Shown here: in pieces, positions 5,517-9,884 of the stretch | Position numbering within the stretch: the first letter of the stretch is position 1 | Layout of the letters: each line of letters starts with the position of its first letter | Origin: an uncultured Acinetobacter sp. | GTDB lineage: Bacteria; Cyanobacteriota; Vampirovibrionia; Gastranaerophilales; Gastranaerophilaceae | Direction of reading: 5' to 3' | NCBI GenBank assembly: GCA_946623365.1 | Contig: CAMORE010000078.1 | Location: 1-9,884 of the forward strand | DNA: 9,884 bases | The notes under the pieces: generated by a model | The model's database searches: none | Told to the model about the DNA's origin: nothing | Seen by the model: the letters and a program-made list of their open reading frames with translations, nothing else | Made by a program: the position numbers and the translations under genes

Positions 5517-7166
5517 ATGACAGATACACTAACGACCCCAATGCAGAATATCTGCACTAACGCTGAAAATTTATTGGAAAAAGCAAGATTTGCACACGAA
5601 AACTATCTTATAAAACAACAAGAACCTGATTTGGAGACCGCTATTGAATACTACGTAGATGCTATTAAAGCGGATCCGTCTATGTGTGAATCTTATTACA
5701 GATTGGCAAGTTTGCTTCTTATGAAAGGGCAAATCTCTGTTGACGGTGCATTAGAACAGTGTAAAACTGCATTATCACTTGAACCGAAAAATGTAAATGC
5801 ACATATTTACTCCGGTTATTTTCAATGTTTAAACGGAGATTATGAAGAAGCAGAAAAAGAATTCAAAATTGCTATTAATAATTCAGGTATAAACTCTGCT
5901 CGCCCCAGATTGTTTATGTCTAAAGTTTTATTTTCTAAAATTAAAAATCATCGTTCTTCTCTAAAGGATACCGTAAAATTTTTATACTATTTATTTTCAG
6001 GAAGCATGATGATTATGTGGGATTGCCCTTCTATTAAAATGTTTTGTAAATTTTTAGCTAATGATTTTTCTGTTATGTCATATAAAACACTGGGTGAGAC
6101 ATTCGAGAAAATGCGACTTTTCCCTTCTGCTTTAGAGGCATACTCCAAGGGGCTTGAAAAAACGTCACAAGGGAATTTATTTTATCAAAAGATGGGTGAT
6201 TTATCGTTGGAATGTAATAATGTAGAAGCAAGTTTAGAATTTTTTAAAAAGGCTCATGAAGTAAGTCCTGCAAACAGAGAAGTTCTGATAAAACTTGCAA
6301 CTATTAATCAAACGTATTTCCCTGAAAATGTTGATGAAACAATAGATTATTATAATTCATTGCTTGAATTCGGAATAGATTTAGATAAAATTTATTATGA
6401 GTTAGGACATTTATATTTAAATAAATCAGATAAAGTTCATGCAGTCAGTGCTTTCAAACTTGCACAAACTCTAGACCCTGAAAATCCATACTATAACAAT
6501 TCACTGGCCTATGCTTATATTAAAGCTGAATTATATGACGATGCAATAGAGTATTATCAAGAAGCAATCAGATTAAATCCAGATGCCGAATGGACTGCAA
6601 TTGTTTGTCATGCTTTAGGAGCAATTTATTCAGAGGTCAAAGGTAATTTTGAAGCTGCGGAAGCTACTTTTAACGCAGGTATAGTACTTGATCCGAATAA
6701 TGTTGATATTCAGCTTTCTCTCGGTGATATGTATATGGCACAAAATGATATTGATAAAGCTATTAAAACATATTGTGATGCAATAGCTGTTGATCCAGAA
6801 AATTATTTAACATATGCAAAAGCAGGTTTGGCTCTGTGGGAAAAAGATTATTTGGAGGAGTCAATTGTTGCATTTCATAAATCTATAGAATTGAATTCAA
6901 ATTTTGAAATAGCTCAAAATAATTTAGGTGTCGTTTATTTAGACGGAATTGGCGATCCAAAGGCTTCTGTAGAATATTTTAAGAATGCAATTGATATAAA
7001 CCCAAATTATACTCTTGCGTACTATAACCTCGGAAGAGCATATCAGTCATTGGATGATAAAGCTCTCGCAGCTGAATATTTTCAAATGACTCTGGATTTA
7101 AATAAAATTACGGATGAATTATCAGATAAAGAAATCCGTCAAAGAATATACGAATTATTTGAATAA
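5517..7166 (+). CDS. Large cytosolic tetratricopeptide-repeat (TPR) protein
   Basis: The 549-residue protein is built almost wholly of about 12-13 TPR units, each near 34 residues, at roughly 36-125 and 187-530. Clear copies end in the DPxNxxxY/NPxxxxxYxNLGxxY pattern, for example 326-357, 397-428, 465-497 and 499-530. A stretch at about 130-185 (GSMMIMWDCPSIKMFCKFL region) breaks the periodicity and may be a divergent repeat or a helical insert. There is no signal peptide or membrane helix and no catalytic motif, so it is probably a soluble scaffold or adaptor; its partner cannot be read from sequence. The O-GlcNAc transferase-like repeat style does not bring a transferase domain here. It heads a rightward block with two metallohydrolases and a second, exported TPR protein, lying 43 bases before the first hydrolase. 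The start was chosen at ATG 5517 because GGAG is correctly spaced. Confidence 0.9.
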   Translation: MTDTLTTPMQNICTNAENLLEKARFAHENYLIKQQEPDLETAIEYYVDAIKADPSMCESYYRLASLLLMKGQISVDGALEQCKTALSLEPKNVNAHIYSGYFQCLNGDYEEAEKEFKIAINNSGINSARPRLFMSKVLFSKIKNHRSSLKDTVKFLYYLFSGSMMIMWDCPSIKMFCKFLANDFSVMSYKTLGETFEKMRLFPSALEAYSKGLEKTSQGNLFYQKMGDLSLECNNVEASLEFFKKAHEVSPANREVLIKLATINQTYFPENVDETIDYYNSLLEFGIDLDKIYYELGHLYLNKSDKVHAVSAFKLAQTLDPENPYYNNSLAYAYIKAELYDDAIEYYQEAIRLNPDAEWTAIVCHALGAIYSEVKGNFEAAEATFNAGIVLDPNNVDIQLSLGDMYMAQNDIDKAIKTYCDAIAVDPENYLTYAKAGLALWEKDYLEESIVAFHKSIELNSNFEIAQNNLGVVYLDGIGDPKASVEYFKNAIDINPNYTLAYYNLGRAYQSLDDKALAAEYFQMTLDLNKITDELSDKEIRQRIYELFE

Positions 7167-7168
7167 AT

Positions 7169-7209
7169 TTGACTTATCAGTGTCGAATATATTATTATAA
7201 AACGTAATT
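7169..7209 (+). promoter_or_regulatory. Candidate promoter giving a near-leaderless transcript of the phosphoesterase gene
   Basis: TTGACT (7169-7174) and TATTAT (7193-7198) match the -35 and -10 consensus at five of six positions each, with an 18-base spacer. Transcription would start near 7205, only about 5 bases before ATG 7210. This agrees with the absence of any Shine-Dalgarno before that ATG. Readthrough from the TPR gene remains possible. Confidence 0.4.
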
Positions 7210-8199
7210 ATGGCAAAAGAGAGTTACAAAAAAAATAATAAAGAATCTTTTTTTACTAAATTTGTTAATTTTGTTTTAACAATAATACTTGCGTTTATTA
7301 TAGGTTCTCAAGTTTGTACTGCTGCAAATAATAATTTAAGAATTGCTCAAGTCAGTGATGCTCATTTTTCTTCATATGAAAAAGATACATCTTATAAAAT
7401 CTTGTCAGAATCCGGAAATATTCTTGATGATGTTATCTCTCAAATTAACACATCAGGAGCGTACGATTTTGTTATGTTTACCGGTGATTTAATCAATACT
7501 CCAAAGGTATCGGAGTTAGAGAAATTTCTTAAGCATGCTGACAATTTAATCTACCCATGGTACGCAATAGATGGCAATCACGATATTAGTATAGACGGAC
7601 CGTTAACAAAAAAAATGTTTATTTCAATGCTGGGTGAAAATAATCCTAAAATGAAACAAGATAAAATTTATTATTCATTCACGCCGAAGAAAGGATATAG
7701 AGTAATTTGTCTTGATTCTATTATTGATTATAAAGTTACTACAAACGGTGAAATTGACTCAGAACAGCTAAAATGGCTGCAACAAGAGTTGAATAAGTAC
7801 GTTAATGAAACAATTATTATTTGTATTCATGTTCCTATTTATGAGCCTTATTCAAGTGCAAGTCATAAGTTAAATAATGAATATGAAGTACGCAGGACTA
7901 TAAAATCACATAAAAATCCGGTAATAGTTCTTCAAGGGCACTATCATGCCGCAAAATTAATTCAGGATGATAATATTTTGTTCGTATCCAGCCCTTCTCT
8001 TGTTTCATTCCCGAATGCATTTCGAGTTATAAATATTAATACAACTAAAGATAAAGTAAAAGTTGATGTATTTCTTAAAGAAACAAATTTAAAAGATGTT
8101 CAAAACCATGCCAGAATAAGGACTATGGGTTCCCAGTTATTATATGGTGATGAATCTGACAGAGACAATAGTTTTGAACTAAGAAGGGAAAAGTTATAA
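7210..8199 (+). CDS. Membrane-anchored or exported calcineurin-like metallophosphoesterase
   Basis: All class motifs of the calcineurin-like fold are in order: SDAH (49-52; Asp50, His52), TGDLIN (91-96; Asp93), GNHD (122-125), IHVP with His207 and GHYH (243-246). This dinuclear metal pattern is shared with cyclic-AMP phosphodiesterase CpdA and related enzymes; the substrate cannot be assigned. The N-terminus has a basic stretch, then a hydrophobic segment (about 18-36) ending QVCTAA. It could be a signal peptide cleaved near 38-39 or a signal anchor placing the enzyme outside the inner membrane; the 17 residues before the hydrophobic core are long for a signal peptide, favouring an anchor. 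The protein is 329 residues. No Shine-Dalgarno precedes ATG 7210. Its TAA stop overlaps the next ATG by one base (TAATG), so it is probably coupled to the MBL-fold hydrolase. Confidence 0.9.
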   Translation: MAKESYKKNNKESFFTKFVNFVLTIILAFIIGSQVCTAANNNLRIAQVSDAHFSSYEKDTSYKILSESGNILDDVISQINTSGAYDFVMFTGDLINTPKVSELEKFLKHADNLIYPWYAIDGNHDISIDGPLTKKMFISMLGENNPKMKQDKIYYSFTPKKGYRVICLDSIIDYKVTTNGEIDSEQLKWLQQELNKYVNETIIICIHVPIYEPYSSASHKLNNEYEVRRTIKSHKNPVIVLQGHYHAAKLIQDDNILFVSSPSLVSFPNAFRVININTTKDKVKVDVFLKETNLKDVQNHARIRTMGSQLLYGDESDRDNSFELRREKL

Positions 8200-9131
8200 T
8201 GAATGAATTTAAAATAAAGTTTAGAGGTGTAAGAGGAAGTTATCCCGTTGCAGATAGAGAATTTCTTAAATATGGCGGTAACACGTCCTGTGTTGAAATA
8301 AATGTAGGCGGTCATCTGATTATACTGGATGCCGGTACCGGTTTGATAAGTTTAGGCAATGAATTAATGCAAAAATATATAGAATCAGGTACGACAATTA
8401 CTGACAGAACTCCGGTTAAATGTACTATATTACTTAGTCATATTCATCTGGACCACATTCAGGGTTTTCCTTTTTTCAGACCTTGTCACCTTGCATCGAC
8501 AAGAATGAGTCTCTTAGGCGGAGTCAACTATAATGAAACATTGGAAACAGAATTAGCAAAATTATTATTTACAAAATCTTTTCCTTTAGATTTAGGTGAT
8601 ATTGCTTCTGACCTTAAAATCATTGATTTGAATGAAACTAATTATATAATATTTAAAACCGGTAGTATGCCTGAGGTTGTGAGAGTCAACGACCTTAAAG
8701 AGGGTGATTATACAGAGGATGATGTTGTAATTACCTGTTATAAATCATATGCACATCCTCAAAACGGTGTACTTGTATATAAAATTGCTTACAAAGGCAA
8801 AACATTAGTTTATGCTACAGATAAAGAGAGTTATCCTGGCGGAGATAAAAAGCTGATAAAATTTGCAAAAGGCTGTGATTTAATCATCCATGACGCACAA
8901 TATTCAACAGAAGACTATTTAAGTATTTATGTTCCGAAACAAGGATTCGGACATTCAACATTTGAAATGGCTTTGGATAGCAAACAGCAAATCGGAGCTA
9001 AAAAGCTTGTATTTTTCCATTATGACCCCGGATATAATGATGAAAAGCTTGATTCTCTGGCTGAAGAATATGCATCAGATGATGCTATCTTTGCGTATGA
9101 AGGTCTGGAACTTGATTTGTTCAAAATGTGA
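8199..9131 (+). CDS. Metallo-beta-lactamase-fold hydrolase (COG1235-like / cyclic-nucleotide phosphodiesterase-like)
   Basis: The 310-residue cytosolic protein opens with FRGVRGSYPV and YGGNTSCVEI (25-34), then LDAGTG (43-48), typical of a branch of MBL-fold hydrolases related to PhnP and RNase Z. The metal site is complete: HIHLDH (81-86), His186 in SYAHP, Asp208 in ATDKE, and His274 in FFHYDP. HDAQY (231-235) and GHST (251-254) are also typical. A stretch at about 110-175 forms a lid-like insert before the second half. The conserved features point to phosphodiesters or cyclic nucleotides rather than beta-lactams, but the substrate is unknown. ATG 8199 overlaps the preceding stop by one base, with AAGGGA (8185-8190) as ribosome site. 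Pairing an external phosphoesterase with an internal one in a coupled gene pair is notable. The stop is TGA, which shows TGA is read as stop here. Confidence 0.9.
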   Translation: MNEFKIKFRGVRGSYPVADREFLKYGGNTSCVEINVGGHLIILDAGTGLISLGNELMQKYIESGTTITDRTPVKCTILLSHIHLDHIQGFPFFRPCHLASTRMSLLGGVNYNETLETELAKLLFTKSFPLDLGDIASDLKIIDLNETNYIIFKTGSMPEVVRVNDLKEGDYTEDDVVITCYKSYAHPQNGVLVYKIAYKGKTLVYATDKESYPGGDKKLIKFAKGCDLIIHDAQYSTEDYLSIYVPKQGFGHSTFEMALDSKQQIGAKKLVFFHYDPGYNDEKLDSLAEEYASDDAIFAYEGLELDLFKM

Positions 9132-9138
9132 CAATATG

Positions 9139-9161
9139 TATAATATTCTTATAAAAGTAAT
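9139..9161 (+). promoter_or_regulatory. Shine-Dalgarno-less leader of the small TPR gene, with a -10-like TATAAT
   Basis: TATAAT (9139-9144) lies 17 bases before ATG 9162, with only a weak TTGTTC (9117-9122) as a possible -35. No purine-rich ribosome site is present. The last 13 bases, TTATAAAAGTAAT, match the last 15 bases before the phosphoesterase ATG (TTATAAAACGTAATT) apart from two single-base gaps. Confidence 0.35.
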
Positions 9162-9713
9162 ATGAAAAAATTAATTTGCGTATTTTTATTACTATTAACA
9201 GTTTGCTGTTCCGCATACAGAAAACCGTATAAATATGTTATTCAAGCGGAAAAAGATGCTTTTTACCATAATAATATCGGTATTAATTATTTGAGCGAAA
9301 GAATCTATTATGCTGCAATTGAAGAATTTAAGATTGCAATCTCTTTAAGCCCTAATACTCAGTCTACTGCGGTATTTCAATCTAATCTTGGTGAAACATA
9401 TATGTATATCGGATATCCTGAAATGGCAAGGGTATGTTTTGAAGATGCTTTAAAAAAATACGGGCTTAATTTTAAGTATTATCAGAATTTAGCTAATTGT
9501 TATGCACAATTGAATATTGTACAAACAAAAATTAAGGAATATCAGGCATCAGATAGTATTTACGATAAAATTATGCTTGGATTATTGTATATTCAAACCG
9601 GTGAAACTCGCAGGGGTGTAATTACTTTGGATGATGTATGCTTAAGTGAACCGGATTTACTGATTACTCCGGCTATTAAACAGTATCTGAGCGAGATAAC
9701 AAAGAAATTATAA
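9162..9713 (+). CDS. Small exported TPR-like protein
   Basis: The 183-residue product begins MKK, then a hydrophobic core (4-15) and CCSAYRK, a typical short signal peptide, with cleavage most likely after Ala18 (CSA). The two cysteines do not form a good lipobox because Val14 or Cys15 would sit at -1, so a lipoprotein is possible but not favoured. The mature part has two or three TPR-like units at about 33-66 (NNIGINYLSERIYYAAIEEF with ISLSPN), 70-101 (SNLGETYMYIGYPEMARVCF) and 103-150, where the last is degenerate. It is probably a periplasmic or surface-associated binding protein; its ligand is unknown. It lies 30 bases after the MBL-fold gene and is followed at once by a hairpin terminator, so it closes the rightward block. 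Its TPR make-up echoes the block's first gene, giving one inside and one outside TPR protein. Confidence 0.83.
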   Translation: MKKLICVFLLLLTVCCSAYRKPYKYVIQAEKDAFYHNNIGINYLSERIYYAAIEEFKIAISLSPNTQSTAVFQSNLGETYMYIGYPEMARVCFEDALKKYGLNFKYYQNLANCYAQLNIVQTKIKEYQASDSIYDKIMLGLLYIQTGETRRGVITLDDVCLSEPDLLITPAIKQYLSEITKKL

Positions 9714-9714
9714 A

Positions 9715-9738
9715 AAACTTCCGATTATTCGGAAGTTT
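9715..9738. terminator. Terminator hairpin at the end of the rightward block, probably bidirectional
   Basis: AAACTTCCGA (9715-9724) and TCGGAAGTTT (9729-9738) form a perfect 10-bp stem with a TTAT loop, beginning two bases after the small TPR stop codon. On the plus strand only three T follow within the stem end. On the minus strand a run of six T (9717-9712) follows, so it may work better leftward, serving the gene that enters from the right edge. Confidence 0.8.
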
Positions 9739-9835
9739 AAGAGTAAGTTTGATAAGTAAGTTAACTGAGAGATTAATATTTTAATGTAAGAAATGTTAAT
9801 TTTGAGAAGAACTTGTCGTAAGAGATAGTTTAAAA

Positions 9836-9884
9836 TTATTTAACTAAAGTAGAGATAAATCTGATAGAATCGTCTGCTAATTCT
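9836..9884 (-). CDS. C-terminal tail of a probable minus-strand gene (5' part beyond the window)
   Basis: On the minus strand the right edge reads in frame ELADDSIRFISTLVK and then TAA at 9838-9836. The amphipathic composition is protein-like, unlike the other frames, and a terminator with a good leftward T-run lies about 100 bases downstream. Fifteen codons are too few to identify the family, and I do not name one. Bases 9739-9835 between the terminator and this tail show no other feature. Confidence 0.4.
   Translation of the reverse strand, partial: ELADDSIRFISTLVK

Noticed and set aside
8199..9131. Beta-lactamase or other resistance role for the MBL-fold protein
   Set aside because: The GGNTSCVE opening, HIHLDH and ATDKE motifs point to the PhnP/RNase Z-like branch, and there is no signal peptide.
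8929..9165. Plus-strand 78-codon frame inside the MBL-fold gene
   Set aside because: It is a shifted frame of a gene with complete conserved motifs and shows no protein-family features.
9206..9215. Lipoprotein lipobox in the small TPR protein
   Set aside because: The residues before Cys15 and Cys16 are Val and Cys, not Gly, Ala or Ser, so ordinary signal peptidase cleavage is more likely.
1..9884. CRISPR array, insertion sequence, tRNA or prophage signals
   Set aside because: No regularly spaced repeats, transposase motifs, tRNA cloverleaf or phage genes were seen anywhere in the window.

Overview
The window is AT-rich, densely packed bacterial DNA with two back-to-back gene blocks. The organism is probably a Gram-negative-type bacterium with an RNase Y-based RNA decay system. 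My best guess is a non-photosynthetic relative of cyanobacteria (Melainabacteria/Vampirovibrionia, order Gastranaerophilales). The basis is low GC, rny-ymdB linkage, a prepilin with the tail motif DINGQSGPNVWGKDVF (which I recall as common in that group), many TPR proteins, and several genes without a Shine-Dalgarno. This placement is inference; a clostridial or other low-GC lineage is not excluded.

Left block. A partial plus-strand gene (1-498) looks like the C-terminal half of a papain/C39-fold cysteine peptidase. It converges with a five-gene minus-strand operon, read in the order rny (RNase Y, 5025-3505), ymdB (cyclic-nucleotide phosphodiesterase family, 3457-2618), a PHP-domain phosphoesterase of the RNase AM/YciV type (2587-1733), a type IV/II prepilin-like protein (1700-1086) and a LOG-family nucleotide phosphoribohydrolase (1086-511). 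Gaps are 47, 30 and 32 bases, then a one-base stop/start overlap. Four of the five products act on RNA or nucleotides, so the operon can be read as an RNA-breakdown and nucleotide-recycling set with a pilin inserted.

Centre. A 490-base AT-rich divergent intergenic region (5026-5516) has no convincing gene. It holds a hairpin in the rny leader, two adjoining palindromes, a strong rho-independent terminator pointing left with no gene upstream of it, and an inverted repeat before the right-hand block.

Right block (plus strand). A large cytosolic TPR protein (5517-7166) is followed by a membrane-anchored or exported calcineurin-like phosphoesterase (7210-8199), a metallo-beta-lactamase-fold hydrolase overlapping it by one base (8199-9131), and a small exported TPR protein (9162-9713). 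A hairpin terminator follows. Last comes the 3' tail of a probable minus-strand gene entering from the right edge.

The most distinctive non-coding observations are three. A hairpin between the ymdB Shine-Dalgarno and its start codon would shorten the spacing from 43 to about 10 bases. The leftward terminator upstream of rny is an orphan. The two genes for exported proteins share a nearly identical Shine-Dalgarno-less leader.
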